Below are positions 25,212-34,023 of a stretch of DNA of 64,000 nucleotides, in pieces. Positions within the stretch are counted from its first letter, which is position 1; every line of letters starts with the position of its first letter. The notes below the pieces were generated by a model. That model made no database searches. It saw only the letters and a program-made list of their open reading frames with translations, and was not told the DNA's origin. The DNA comes from DASRIA01 sp963724065 (GTDB lineage Bacteria > Actinomycetota > Thermoleophilia > Solirubrobacterales > JBBDJG01): positions 248,001 through 312,000 of the forward strand of contig CAVRTB010000002.1 of assembly GCA_963724065.1 (NCBI GenBank), read 5' to 3'. The translations under genes were made by a program, and so were the position numbers.

Positions 25212-26066
25212 GTGCGCACCCTGTCGATCGTCGCGCTGCAAACCGCGCCCGTCGTCCGGGATCCCGTGGCGACGCTCGCGCAGCTGCGCGAGCGCGCGCC
25301 GCAGGTGCGCGCGCTGGTCCCCGAGGCGCAGGTGCTGCTGCTGCCGGAGCTGCACCTGTCGAGTCTGCCGCCGCCGCTCGACGAGCGCCAGCGGTATGCG
25401 GGCGAGGTCGCGGTCGACGTGCCGGGGCCGCTCACCGCTGCGCTCGGCGAGATCGCGCGCAAGTCGCGGTTCTGGCTCGTGCCCGGGTCGGTGTTCGAGC
25501 GTGGGGAGCGGGGCGCAATCCACAACACCGCCCTCGTGTTCTCGCCCAATGGGGACCTGGTGGACCGTTACCGCAAGGTCTTCCCGTGGCAGCCGCACGA
25601 GGCGTGCGCGGCGGGCGACCGCTTCGTCACGTTCGACATCCCGGATGTCGGGAGGATCGGGCTGTCGATCTGTTACGACGGCAGCTTCCCCGAGACTTGT
25701 CGCCAGCTCGCCTGGATGGGAGCGGAGGTGGTGCTCCAGCCGAGCCTCACGACGACCAGCGACCGCAACCAGGAGATCGTGATGGCCCGCGCCAACGCCA
25801 TCTTCAACCAGCTCTACGTCGTGTCGCTCAACGCCGCCGCGCCCGCCGGCCTCGGCCGCAGCGTGATCGCCGACCCGGAGGGCCTCGTGCGGCTCCAGGC
25901 CGGCGACGCCGAGGAGATGCTGACTGATGTGCTCGACCTCGACGCGGTGACGCGTGTGCGCCGGTCCGGCACCGCGGGCGTGTCGCGCATGTGGGACCAG
26001 TGGCAGCGCACGGGGTCGCAGGTCAACCTGCCGGTATACGGTGGAAGGGTGCCGCCGGCCTCGTAG
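25212..26066 (+). CDS. Carbon-nitrogen hydrolase (nitrilase superfamily amidase)
   Basis: The 284-residue enzyme shows the complete nitrilase-superfamily triad: Glu46 in LLLPELHLSS, Lys122 in DRYRKVFPW and Cys154 in LSICYDGSFPE. Such enzymes hydrolyse amides, carbamoyl groups or nitriles; N-carbamoylputrescine amidases and omega-amidases belong here. The upstream polyamine-type binding protein (23 bp away) and TetR regulator make a role in polyamine or amine breakdown the leading guess, but the substrate cannot be read. GTG 25212 follows a GGAGG site. The end (VYGGRVPPAS) is close to the family norm, so the gene is complete. Confidence 0.88.
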   Translation: MRTLSIVALQTAPVVRDPVATLAQLRERAPQVRALVPEAQVLLLPELHLSSLPPPLDERQRYAGEVAVDVPGPLTAALGEIARKSRFWLVPGSVFERGERGAIHNTALVFSPNGDLVDRYRKVFPWQPHEACAAGDRFVTFDIPDVGRIGLSICYDGSFPETCRQLAWMGAEVVLQPSLTTTSDRNQEIVMARANAIFNQLYVVSLNAAAPAGLGRSVIADPEGLVRLQAGDAEEMLTDVLDLDAVTRVRRSGTAGVSRMWDQWQRTGSQVNLPVYGGRVPPAS

Positions 26067-26207
26067 CCGAAGTCCCAATCGCCTGTGCGCCAGCACGAGC
26101 CTGAATGGGGCGGTCGGTACGCGGTCCCAAGCGGCGTATCGCCGCCAGCGGAACCAGGCAAGCGTACAGGCGCAGATCCAGCTCCTGGGCGATTCGCTGT
26201 ATCAAAG

Positions 26208-26296
26208 CGGAGGGGGAGGGATTCGAACCCCCGGGGCGCCTCACGACGCCCAACGGTTTTCAAGACCGCCGCATTCGTCCGCTCTGCCACCCCTCC
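26208..26296 (-). tRNA. tRNA-Ser (anticodon UGA)
   Basis: On the minus strand the acceptor stem GGAGGGG/CCCCTCC (26290-26296 with 26209-26215) pairs perfectly, with discriminator G at 26208. The anticodon stem GCGGT/ACCGT encloses loop CTTGAAA, anticodon TGA. A long variable arm (GGGCGTCGTGAGGCGCCC region) is typical of serine tRNAs, and the T arm is GGGGG-TTCGAAT-CCCTC. No CCA is encoded. Confidence 0.95.
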
Positions 26297-26521
26297 TGGG
26301 TCCGGCCTGCCGCGCGAGCGGCCGCAGGCGTCAAGAATAGGGGGAGGCTCCGCTGCAAGAAATCGTGGACGTGGCGGGAAGAAACTGCTTCTATGACAGG
26401 TGGCTGCCGATAAAAAGGATGTGCAGCCGACCCTCCGCCGAGCACGACCCCCCATTCAACCTCCGGGCCCCGCAGGATTGAGGGCTATCCTTAGCTGGCC
26501 CCGGCGTACCTCCGAACGGAT

Positions 26522-28084
26522 TTGATCGACCCCATCCAGACACAGACCGACTGGCTGGTCCCGTCGGGCGAGCAGCAAGGGCTGCGTCGCTACGTACAGA
26601 CCATCCGTGAGCGGTTCAAGCTCATCGTCCTCACGGTGCTGGTCACGACGCTTGCCGCCGTGCTCTACGTCGGCACCGCCGAGAAGACCTATGAGGCCGC
26701 TGCGCGGATCCTCGTCACGCCCGTCCCCCGGGACAACGTGACGCTCACCGGCCTCAGCCCGATCACCGCCTCGAGCGACCCCACGCGCGACGTCTCGACG
26801 GCATCGAGCCTCACGACCACGATCGACGTGGCGCGGCGCGCGAAGGAGAACCTCCAGACCGACCGCAGCGCCCGCTCCCTCCTCAACGACGTGATCGCGG
26901 AGCCGCTCGCACAGAGCAACCTCGTGATCGTGACGGCCAAGGGCCCGACCGCGGCATCCGCACAGAACCTCGCCAACACCTTTGCCGACGCCGTCGTCGA
27001 GGACCGCACCGAGAAGTTCAACGACGCGGTCGACCGGCGCATCAAGGCACTCGAGCCGCGCGTCAGCTCGATCCGGGAGCTGCCCGGACAGGCCGCCGAC
27101 CCGCTGCGCCAGCAGCTCGGCGAGCTGCGCACGCTGCGTGCGGGCGGTGACCCGACGATGCGCGTCGACACGCGCGCCGACAAGCCGACCTCGCCATCCT
27201 GGCCGAAGACCAAGCTCAGCATCTTCGCCGGCATCGTCGCCGGCCTCGTGCTCGGCATCGGGGGAGCGTTCGCGGCCCAGACGCTCGACCCGAGGCTGCG
27301 CCGCGAGGAGCAGCTGCGGGCCCTTTACCGACTGCCTGTTTTGGCACGCATCCCCGAGGAGAGCCGTGGACGGGCGCGCGAGGTCGTCGCGCCGCACCAG
27401 CTCTCGCCCGCCGGGGTCGAGGCGTTCAGGACATTGCGAGCGACGCTCACTGCGCCGCGCCGAGAAGGCAACCGCACCCGTGCCGTGATGATCACAGGTG
27501 CCGGTCCAGCGGAGGGTAAAACGACCACCGCGCTCAACCTCGCGGCGTCGTTCGCGCTCGCCGGCAAGCGCGTGATCCTGATCGAGGCCGACCTGCGCCG
27601 GCCCAAGATCGGCGGCGCCCTGCGCGTGCGCGCCACGCGCGGCATCGCAAGCGTCCTGATCGACGGGCTGCCGCTGGGCGAGGCGCTGCTCACCACCGAG
27701 GCCTACGGCGAGAACCTGAAGCTGCTCCTCGTGGACCGCGCCGGCGAGTGGATGGCGGACCAGTTCTCGCTGCCCGCCGCGCAGGACCTCGTCGAGGATG
27801 CCAAGGACATGGCCGACATCGTGATCATCGACTCGCCTCCGCTGACCGAGGTGATCGACGCCCTCCCGCTGGTGCAGATGACCGACGATGTCGTCGTGGT
27901 CGTGCGGCTCGGGCGCACGCACATCCACAAGCTCACGCGCCTGGGCGAGTTGCTCGGCCAGTACAACATCAAGCCAGCGGGCTTCGCGCTCGTCGGCGTG
28001 AGCCCGACCAGCGAGTACGGCTACTACACCGAGCGCCCCGTGCGGATGCCGGAGGAAACCCGGCCCGCCGCGCTCTCGCGCTGA
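26522..28084 (+). CDS. Wzz-type chain-length regulator fused to BY-kinase (tyrosine autokinase)
   Basis: The 520-residue protein combines a Wzz/chain-length domain with a bacterial tyrosine kinase. Membrane helices are at about 33-52 (LIVLTVLVTTLAAVLYVG) and 236-256 (SIFAGIVAGLVLGIGGAFAA). Between them lies the periplasmic coiled region. The kinase has Walker A (GAGPAEGKTTTALNLA, about 325-340), Walker A' (VILIEADLRRPKIG) and Walker B (IVIIDSPP). The C-terminus has only a short tyrosine group (SEYGYYTERP) instead of a long cluster. Such proteins control polysaccharide polymer length and export through autophosphorylation. TTG 26522 starts the operon; the next gene begins 9 bp after its stop. 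Confidence 0.9.
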   Translation: MIDPIQTQTDWLVPSGEQQGLRRYVQTIRERFKLIVLTVLVTTLAAVLYVGTAEKTYEAAARILVTPVPRDNVTLTGLSPITASSDPTRDVSTASSLTTTIDVARRAKENLQTDRSARSLLNDVIAEPLAQSNLVIVTAKGPTAASAQNLANTFADAVVEDRTEKFNDAVDRRIKALEPRVSSIRELPGQAADPLRQQLGELRTLRAGGDPTMRVDTRADKPTSPSWPKTKLSIFAGIVAGLVLGIGGAFAAQTLDPRLRREEQLRALYRLPVLARIPEESRGRAREVVAPHQLSPAGVEAFRTLRATLTAPRREGNRTRAVMITGAGPAEGKTTTALNLAASFALAGKRVILIEADLRRPKIGGALRVRATRGIASVLIDGLPLGEALLTTEAYGENLKLLLVDRAGEWMADQFSLPAAQDLVEDAKDMADIVIIDSPPLTEVIDALPLVQMTDDVVVVVRLGRTHIHKLTRLGELLGQYNIKPAGFALVGVSPTSEYGYYTERPVRMPEETRPAALSR

Positions 28085-28093
28085 GCTTCGCCC

Positions 28094-29623
28094 ATGGCTT
28101 CCCTTCGCGGAGTGCCGGCGGGCGTGATGCGGGCAGGCACGTTCAGCGCGCCGATCCGGTTCCGGGGCGTCCCGGACCTCCCGGACAAGGCCTGGTACCT
28201 GATCCTCTTCGGCCTCGCGCTCGTGATGGGCGTGGTCGCGGGCATCAACCCGAAGTACGCGATCGCGGGCACCTTCGCGCTCGCGTTTGTCGCGGTCGTG
28301 CTGGTCAACCTCACGGTCGGGCTGTGCCTGTTCACGTTCCTGTCCTTCCTGGAGCTGCTGCTCGTCAGCGAGGACCGCTCGTTCAGCTTCCTGAAGGTCG
28401 CGGGCTTCCTGCTGCTGTTCTCGTGGGTGATGACCGTCGCCACCCGCAGCGACAAGGACACCAACTTCATCCAGGCGTTCCCCAAGTTCACCTACGTGCT
28501 CGTCCTGTTCCTCGGACTCGCGCTGCTCAGCTCCTACTGGGCCGAGGCGCCGGGCCGCGCGATCGACACCTCCTGGCGCTACCTCCAGAACATGCTGCTG
28601 TTCCTGATCGTCTACACCGCGATCCGCGAGCGAAAGCACGTCACCTGGCTCGCATGGTCGTGGCTCGCGGGCGCGACGTTCGCGACCGTGCCGGCGATCC
28701 TCAACCCGCCGACCTACGAGGACGACCTCACGGTGCGCATCTCGGGCACGATCGGCGACCCGAACGAGCTTGCCGCGCTGCTCGTGGCCGGAACTGCGTT
28801 CGCGATCGTGTTGGCCGTCATCTCGAAGAACAACCCACCCGCGCGGGTGGCGGCGGGTGCAGCGGTGTTCCTCTTCCTGTTCGGCATCTTCTACACGGTC
28901 TCGCGCGGCGGCCTGATCGCGCTGTGCGTGGCGGGCGTCGCGGCGTGCCTGATGACCGGGCGCTACCGCATGCAGGCGACGATCGTCGCGGTGCTCACGA
29001 GCCTGTTCGTCGTGATCTACTTCGCCTCGTTCGCGGGCGTCGACGCCCGCGACAGGGTCACCACCGTGGAGGGCGGGAGCGGCCGCACCGACATCTGGAA
29101 GATCGGGTGGCGAATGGTCGAGGACAAGCCGGTCCTCGGCGTCGGCTCGGGGAACTTCAACATCTCCTCGATCCACTACCTGCTCGTCTCGCCGGGCGTG
29201 ATCGAGCGCGACGAGTTCTTCATCGACACGCCGAAGGTCGCGCACAACTCCTACCTTCAGGTGCTCGCGGAGCTCGGGATCGTCGGGCTGACGCTGTTCC
29301 TGTCGATCATCGGCTTCTCGATCCTGTGCTCGCTGCGAGCCGCGCGATGGTTCGGCCGTGCCGGCGACCTCCCGATGGAGATCGTCGCCCGCGGCGCGAT
29401 CATCGGGCTCGTAGGGATCCTCGCCGCCGACTTCTTCATCACGGAGCAGTACGGCAAGCAGCTGTGGCTACTGCTCGGCCTCGGCCCCGCGATCTACGGG
29501 GTCGCGCGGCGCACCTACCCGGAAGCAGCGGAGGAGCAGGAGCAGCAGCGGAAGGCTGCCCAGGTTCCGGTGCGCCGGCTGCGCCCGGTGCCTGCTCGCG
29601 CCGGTGAGGCGCCCGGCCGATGA
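28094..29623 (+). CDS. Wzy/WaaL-type O-antigen polymerase/ligase membrane protein
   Basis: The 509-residue integral membrane protein has about 11-12 hydrophobic helices. The family's large extracytoplasmic loop is seen before the last helices, with RDRVTTVEGGSGRTDIW, the motif VLGVGSGNF and AHNSYLQVLAELGIVGL, which is the hallmark of the Wzy_C domain (H-N-x-Y-L-x-x-x-x-E-x-G). It either polymerises lipid-linked repeat units outside the membrane or ligates them to an acceptor; its place next to the Wzz/kinase favours polymerase. The C-terminal tail is basic and Gln/Glu-rich. Its stop overlaps the next start (ATGA), so it is co-translated with the ATP-grasp gene. Confidence 0.88.
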   Translation: MASLRGVPAGVMRAGTFSAPIRFRGVPDLPDKAWYLILFGLALVMGVVAGINPKYAIAGTFALAFVAVVLVNLTVGLCLFTFLSFLELLLVSEDRSFSFLKVAGFLLLFSWVMTVATRSDKDTNFIQAFPKFTYVLVLFLGLALLSSYWAEAPGRAIDTSWRYLQNMLLFLIVYTAIRERKHVTWLAWSWLAGATFATVPAILNPPTYEDDLTVRISGTIGDPNELAALLVAGTAFAIVLAVISKNNPPARVAAGAAVFLFLFGIFYTVSRGGLIALCVAGVAACLMTGRYRMQATIVAVLTSLFVVIYFASFAGVDARDRVTTVEGGSGRTDIWKIGWRMVEDKPVLGVGSGNFNISSIHYLLVSPGVIERDEFFIDTPKVAHNSYLQVLAELGIVGLTLFLSIIGFSILCSLRAARWFGRAGDLPMEIVARGAIIGLVGILAADFFITEQYGKQLWLLLGLGPAIYGVARRTYPEAAEEQEQQRKAAQVPVRRLRPVPARAGEAPGR

Positions 29624-30768
29624 GACTGGTCTCGCGCATGATCGGGTCGCTCGACCGGGCCGGCCGGCCGGGCCGTGAGCTCGGAGTACGACTCGACCTC
29701 CTGCGCTCGACGGGCGTGCGCTACGCGCTCCAGCGCCGCCGCGAGGAGGAGCTTCTGACGACGCTCGCGAGCGACCCCCGCAAGTCCGCCTACCGAGTGA
29801 TCTGGCAGCACGCGGCCGACGAGATCGGCGCCGAGCTGTCGGTCGTGTCGGGCGAGTTCTTCGAGATCCGCGACGACGGCGCGCGAGCGCGTGTGTGGCG
29901 GCACTGGGTCTCGCTCGACGACGCGGTCACGCTGAAGCTCGCGCTCGACAAGATGGCCGTGCACGAGATCCTGGCGCGCGCAGGCCTCCCGCTGCCGGAG
30001 CACCACGAGTTCGACGCGTCGAAGCTCGACGGGGCGCTCGAGTTCCTCGGGCGCGCGGATGGCCCGTGCGTGGTGAAGCCCACGGGCGGGGCGTCAGGGT
30101 CCGGGGCGACCACCGGCGTGCGAACCCCCGAGCAGCTGGTGAGGGCGCGGCTGAGAGCCGCGCGCATCGGGCGGCGGCTGCTGATCGAGCGCCAGGCCGA
30201 AGGCGACATGTACCGCTTCCTGTTCTGCGACGGCGAGTTCCTCGACGCAGTGCGCCGCCGGCCGCCGCGCGTGACCGGCGACGGCCGCTCGACGATCCGC
30301 GAGCTGATCGGGGCCGAGAACGCCTCCCGGCTGGACCCCGCGCACCCCGTGTCGATGCCGATCCTGCGGGTCGATCTCGACTGCCTCTTCTCCCTCGAGG
30401 CGCGCAAGCTGTCGCTGCGATCGGTCCTCCCCGCGGGAGAGACGGTCGCGGTCAAGACGGTCACGAGCCAGAACCGGATCGAGGACAACGAGACCGTGCG
30501 GGAGCCGATCGCCCCCGAACTGGTCGAGGAAGCGCGCCTCGCCGCTGCGCAAGTCGGGGTGCGCCTGGCCGGCGTGGACTTAATAACTCCCGATCTGAGC
30601 CGATCCTTAAAGGAGTCAGGCGGCGTGGTGATCGAGGTGAACGGCACTCCAGGCCTTCATTACCATTACCAGGTCGCCGACGAAGTTAATGCCACCCGCG
30701 TAGCGGTCCCCATCCTCCGGAGGCTGCTCGAAGAGTCAAGGAGAGAACTCCACCATGAAGGTGTTTGA
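29620..30768 (+). CDS. ATP-grasp ligase, cyanophycin-synthetase/RimK-like
   Basis: A 382-residue ligase. The ATP-grasp domain covers about 100-365: DKMAVHEILARAGLPLPEH (capping helix), GPCVVKPTGGASGSGATTGV (ATP-binding loop), LLIERQAEGDMYRFL, then VTGDGRSTIRELI, which is characteristic of cyanophycin-synthetase-like proteins, and the metal-binding VVIEVNGTPGLHYHY. Cyanophycin synthetase adds amino acids by ATP-driven amide bonds; here the domain stands alone, without the Mur-ligase half, so it is a different enzyme. Its position at the end of a Wzz-Wzy operon suggests amide-linked modification of a glycan or glycan-bound peptide, which is inference. It overlaps both neighbours (ATGA at the start; 14 bp at the end). 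Confidence 0.82.
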   Translation: MRLVSRMIGSLDRAGRPGRELGVRLDLLRSTGVRYALQRRREEELLTTLASDPRKSAYRVIWQHAADEIGAELSVVSGEFFEIRDDGARARVWRHWVSLDDAVTLKLALDKMAVHEILARAGLPLPEHHEFDASKLDGALEFLGRADGPCVVKPTGGASGSGATTGVRTPEQLVRARLRAARIGRRLLIERQAEGDMYRFLFCDGEFLDAVRRRPPRVTGDGRSTIRELIGAENASRLDPAHPVSMPILRVDLDCLFSLEARKLSLRSVLPAGETVAVKTVTSQNRIEDNETVREPIAPELVEEARLAAAQVGVRLAGVDLITPDLSRSLKESGGVVIEVNGTPGLHYHYQVADEVNATRVAVPILRRLLEESRRELHHEGV

Positions 30769-31729
30769 CTTCGACCCCGCCGACTATGCCGAGCATTACG
30801 CCAAGCACGGCTGGGTCCACATAAAGAACGGGCAGAGCCCCGAGTTCCACCAGGCACTGAAGGACTTCGTCGACCAGGAGTTCGGCGCCAACAAGGTCGA
30901 GGGCGCGACGATCGGCGGCCAGAAGCAGCAGGCACTCTACGAATTCCCCAGCGAGACGGCCTTCCCGGGCGAGCTGTTCGATTCCGTCGCCGCCGTCTGC
31001 GGGCTCCAGCGCGAGTCCATGACGCTCTCCGAGCGCCACATCAAGGCCTACAACGACGACGTGCCGGCCGAGCCCGCTCCCCACAAGGACCGGTTCGCGT
31101 CGCAGGTCTCGATGGGCCTGTCGATCACGATCCCCGAGGGTTCCTACCTCGTGCTGTACCCGTGGACGGACCGCGGTCGCACGCCGTTCAACATCTCCAC
31201 GCACATGCGTAAGGAGCTGCCGCTCGAGGAGCGTCCCGAGAACATCGTGAAGGGCGCCGAGCGCGTCGAGATCCACGACGCCGGCGGCGACGTGGTGATG
31301 TTCGAGGGCTCCGCGATCTGGCACGTGCGCCACAACGCCTCGAACGCTCGCAACCTGTACCTGAAGCTCAACGACTTCAACTCCGACCCGCTCGGCGAGG
31401 ACCCCTCGACCGACCGGCGCCGGGAGGAGACGATGAAGCTGGTGCAGAGCGGCAACGGGCAGCTCGTGAGCGCCAGGCCGGTGCTCGCGCGCCGGTTCGA
31501 GTCCATCACCGAGCAGTACTCGCGCCTGTGGGACCACACGCGCGTTGCCGAGGTCTGGGACGCGCCCCCGGTGCCCCTCGAGGAGGTCGACCTGAAGGTC
31601 CTCCAGAGCCTCAACGGGCAGTCGGTGGAGGGCGTCACCGAGCGCCTCTCGAGCGACGGAGTCGCCGCGGACCAGGTGCAGGCGGCAGTCAAGCGCCTCG
31701 CCGAGCGCGGCGTGCTCGACCTGATCTAA
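30755..31729 (+). CDS. Putative Fe(II)/2OG-type oxygenase with C-terminal helical tail
   Basis: The 324-residue protein has a candidate iron site H110-x-D112 (APHKDRFASQ) on a jelly-roll-like core (MGLSITIPEGSYLVLYPW), with a distal His at 190 or 193 (AIWHVRHNAS) and Arg199 for 2-oxoglutarate, the normal order for 2OG oxygenases. I do not recognise the exact family. Residues about 275-324 form a small helical domain (LQSLNGQSVEGVTERLSSDG, AAVKRLAERGVLDLI) that resembles a winged-helix or peptide-carrier-recognition module. ATG 30755 has a GGAGAG site and overlaps the ATP-grasp gene by 14 bp, so the two are probably one functional unit (ligation then oxidation). Confidence 0.65.
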   Translation: MKVFDFDPADYAEHYAKHGWVHIKNGQSPEFHQALKDFVDQEFGANKVEGATIGGQKQQALYEFPSETAFPGELFDSVAAVCGLQRESMTLSERHIKAYNDDVPAEPAPHKDRFASQVSMGLSITIPEGSYLVLYPWTDRGRTPFNISTHMRKELPLEERPENIVKGAERVEIHDAGGDVVMFEGSAIWHVRHNASNARNLYLKLNDFNSDPLGEDPSTDRRREETMKLVQSGNGQLVSARPVLARRFESITEQYSRLWDHTRVAEVWDAPPVPLEEVDLKVLQSLNGQSVEGVTERLSSDGVAADQVQAAVKRLAERGVLDLI

Positions 31730-31763
31730 CTCGGCACGGAATCCCGCAGTTCTTCGAGCAGTT

Positions 31764-31802
31764 CCGGCCGGTCCCGGGGCGATCAGCCCCCGGGCCGGCC
31801 GG
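31764..31802. terminator. Strong hairpin between convergent genes
   Basis: CCGGCCGG (31764-31771), a bulged T and CCCGGGG (31773-31779) pair with CCCC-GGG-CCGGCCGG (31788-31802), giving a 15-bp GC-only stem with an 8-nt loop. It sits between the 3' ends of the oxygenase (+) and the ATP-grasp gene (-). There is no T-run on either side, so it may act as a bidirectional, U-tract-less terminator. Confidence 0.6.
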
Positions 31803-31815
31803 GTGGCCCTAGCCC

Positions 31816-33078
31816 CTAGCGATTGTGGTTCAGCGCACGTTGCGCGCGGCGGCGGCCCAGCAGGCCGCGCAGGCGGCTCACGAAGCGCACGTTGTGCGCG
31901 ATTGCCGGGCGGAAGTCCCGGGCGCTTGCGACCGGGTAATGGTGGCGCCCGACAATGCTGCGCGCCCACTTCCACGATGAGATCTCGCCGTGGCGGCGGT
32001 AGGCCAGAAATGCCCGCACGTCGCGCATCGGGTACCACATCGTGAGATCGGTCCGGTAGCCCTCGATCCGTGGGAGCGGCCGGTCCATCAGCTTGTTGTA
32101 GACGAACAGCGGCAGGTCGGCGCCGGCGGCGCGCAGCAGCCCCGTCGCGGCGGTGAAGCGGTGGTTGCACTCGATCAGCTTCAGGCGCCCGTCGCGAGCG
32201 TCGCGCTTGAACTCCACGTTCGCGAGGCCGCGGACCCCCGCGCCTTCGAAGAACCGCAGGCCGAGCTCGGCCGCCTCGGGGTTCCAATCGGTCGCGTGGA
32301 AGCAGCCCGAGCCGAACCAGATCGGGTACTGGCGCAGCTTGCGCTTGGTGACGTGCAGGAGCGGATTCCCGTCCTCGTCGATGTAGCTGTAGTACGAGAA
32401 GAACTGGTCGTCGCCGCCCGGGATGATCTCGGTCACGATCATCTCGACGCCGAGGTCCACCGTGCGCGCCAGCGCACTGCGCATCTCCTCGTCGGAGTTC
32501 ACGACGAACGCCTTCATCCCGGGGAAGTGACGTACGAACTCGTGCGAGTGGACCGGCTTCAGCGCACACGGATACATGACCCGCTCGAGCGCCACCGCGA
32601 TGTCCTCGTGGCTGTTGACCGTGGAGCTGTACGGGGCCTCGATGCCCAGCTCGGCGCACAGCCGGTAGGTCTCATGCTTGTCGAGCATCGCGAGCAACAC
32701 CGCGTCGTCCGCCTCGTAGGGAACGAGCCCGAGGTCGAGCAGCATCTCGCGGTTGCGCGCGATCAGGTCGAGCCCCTCGTCCTCACAGGGGAGGACGACC
32801 GACCCGACCGGCGCGCTGCGCAGCCACTCGAGCCAGCGCTGCTGCATCCCCGGCTCGCGGCCGAGCGTCACGAAGGTGGTACAGCGCCGGGAGTAGCGGA
32901 CCGGGTCGGTCTCGCTCCCGAGCGCGTACACCGGGATCCCGGCGTCGCCGAGGCTCCTGACCACCGGCAGCGCCGTGCCGCCCCCGCCCAGAACGACCGC
33001 GGGCGGGCTATCGGTGGTGAGCATCGGATTACGGCGCGGACGCGCACGGCCGACGTATCTCGGTGCAACCTTGGCCAT
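31816..33078 (-). CDS. ATP-grasp carboxylate-amine ligase-like protein
   Basis: The 420-residue protein has a preATP-grasp Rossmann part (AVVLGGGGTALPVVRSLGDAGIPVYALGS, about 27-55) and an ATP-grasp domain with MLDKHETYRLCAELGIEAP, YPCALKPVHSHEF, MIVTEIIPGGDDQFFSYYSY and the metal site ANVEFKRD...LIECNHRF. This organisation is seen in D-aspartate-ligase-like and other peptide or carboxylate-amine ligases. A 60-residue basic tail follows. ATG 33078 has an AAGGA ribosome site. The RraA-like gene precedes it by 57 bp on the same strand, so they likely form an operon. Substrates unknown; it is the third ATP-grasp gene in the window. Confidence 0.8.
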   Translation of the reverse strand: MAKVAPRYVGRARPRRNPMLTTDSPPAVVLGGGGTALPVVRSLGDAGIPVYALGSETDPVRYSRRCTTFVTLGREPGMQQRWLEWLRSAPVGSVVLPCEDEGLDLIARNREMLLDLGLVPYEADDAVLLAMLDKHETYRLCAELGIEAPYSSTVNSHEDIAVALERVMYPCALKPVHSHEFVRHFPGMKAFVVNSDEEMRSALARTVDLGVEMIVTEIIPGGDDQFFSYYSYIDEDGNPLLHVTKRKLRQYPIWFGSGCFHATDWNPEAAELGLRFFEGAGVRGLANVEFKRDARDGRLKLIECNHRFTAATGLLRAAGADLPLFVYNKLMDRPLPRIEGYRTDLTMWYPMRDVRAFLAYRRHGEISSWKWARSIVGRHHYPVASARDFRPAIAHNVRFVSRLRGLLGRRRAQRALNHNR

Positions 33079-33135
33079 GCGCGTTCCTTCGCCTCCTACT
33101 CTCTGCTTCCTCGTCCGTGAGGGCGCAGGTGCGAC

Positions 33136-33864
33136 CTAATGCTTTGCAGGCTGACGTACCTCGACGCCGCTCGCCTCGAGCATCGCGTCGACCCAGTCGT
33201 TGTTGAAGTCGCCGCGCGCCACAGCGGACACGTAGTCGGACTCCTTCGCCGCCTTCGAGTCGAGCCGCATGAGCAGCTCGTCCGAGATGTCCCGCGGGAC
33301 GATCACCACGCCGTTCAGGTCCGCGACGACCACATCGCCCGGGTTGACGACGATGCCGCCACAGGAGACCGGGAACCCGATCTCGCCGGGGCCGCGGTGC
33401 AGCGGGCCCTTCGGCGTGACATCGCGTGCGAACACGGGGAAGTCGCCGAGCCGCCGGATCGCGGGCAGGTCACGGATCAGGCCGTCCACGATGAAGCCCG
33501 CGACGCCGCGGTGCCGTGCCTTCGTGCAGACGAGGTCACCGAGGACCGCCGTCAGCGACGAAGAGCTCGTGTCGACCACGATCACGTCACCCGGCTGGGC
33601 GACGTCGAGCGCCTTGTGGACCATCAGGTTGTCGCCCGGGTACACCTTCACGGTGCAGGCCGGGCCGACCAGCCGCAGATCCGGGTCCGTCATGTTCTTG
33701 ATCTCGGGCTCCATCGCGTAGAGCCTGTTCATCAGGTCCGAGATATCCGGTGTCTGATGCCTGCTCAATCCCGACACCGTCTCGGGGTCTGGGCGCTCGA
33801 TCTCGTACCGCAGCCGAAAGCCAGGCCCGGGGTGCATCTCGGCTGATTGCGGCTTCCCAACCAT
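33136..33864 (-). CDS. RraA-family protein (HMG/CHA aldolase-like)
   Basis: The 242-residue protein shows the RraA/menG fold: LVGPACTVKVYPGDNLMVHKALD, GDVIVVDTSSS, ARHRGVAGFIVDGLIRDLPAIR (the conserved R-D pair used by 4-hydroxy-4-methyl-2-oxoglutarate aldolases) and NPGDVVVADLNGVVIVP. Retention of the G-D-N/R-D residues favours an aldolase or decarboxylase acting on 2-oxo acids rather than the RNase-E-inhibitor role of E. coli RraA, which is also possible. ATG 33864 has a perfect GGAGG site. It precedes the ATP-grasp gene and is divergent from the isocitrate-dehydrogenase homologue across 159 bp. Confidence 0.85.
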   Translation of the reverse strand: MVGKPQSAEMHPGPGFRLRYEIERPDPETVSGLSRHQTPDISDLMNRLYAMEPEIKNMTDPDLRLVGPACTVKVYPGDNLMVHKALDVAQPGDVIVVDTSSSSLTAVLGDLVCTKARHRGVAGFIVDGLIRDLPAIRRLGDFPVFARDVTPKGPLHRGPGEIGFPVSCGGIVVNPGDVVVADLNGVVIVPRDISDELLMRLDSKAAKESDYVSAVARGDFNNDWVDAMLEASGVEVRQPAKH

Positions 33865-34023
33865 CTCAAACCTCCGTCGATAGACGCCTACGCGTCATAC
33901 GTCGCCATCGGGGGGCCGACACTTGAGCGTGCCGGACGCAGGCGGTCAGCTCCGTGCCGGCCATGCCCTGCGCTGTGATCCCAGGGTAGAGGATCCGCCC
34001 GCGCTGGGCCTTACTTTTTACCC

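Noticed and set aside
26456..29245. Long minus-strand open frame (929 codons)
   Set aside because: It lies opposite the Wzz-kinase and Wzy genes; its sequence is Arg/Glu/Asp/Gly-rich without domains, the usual antisense shadow in high-GC DNA.
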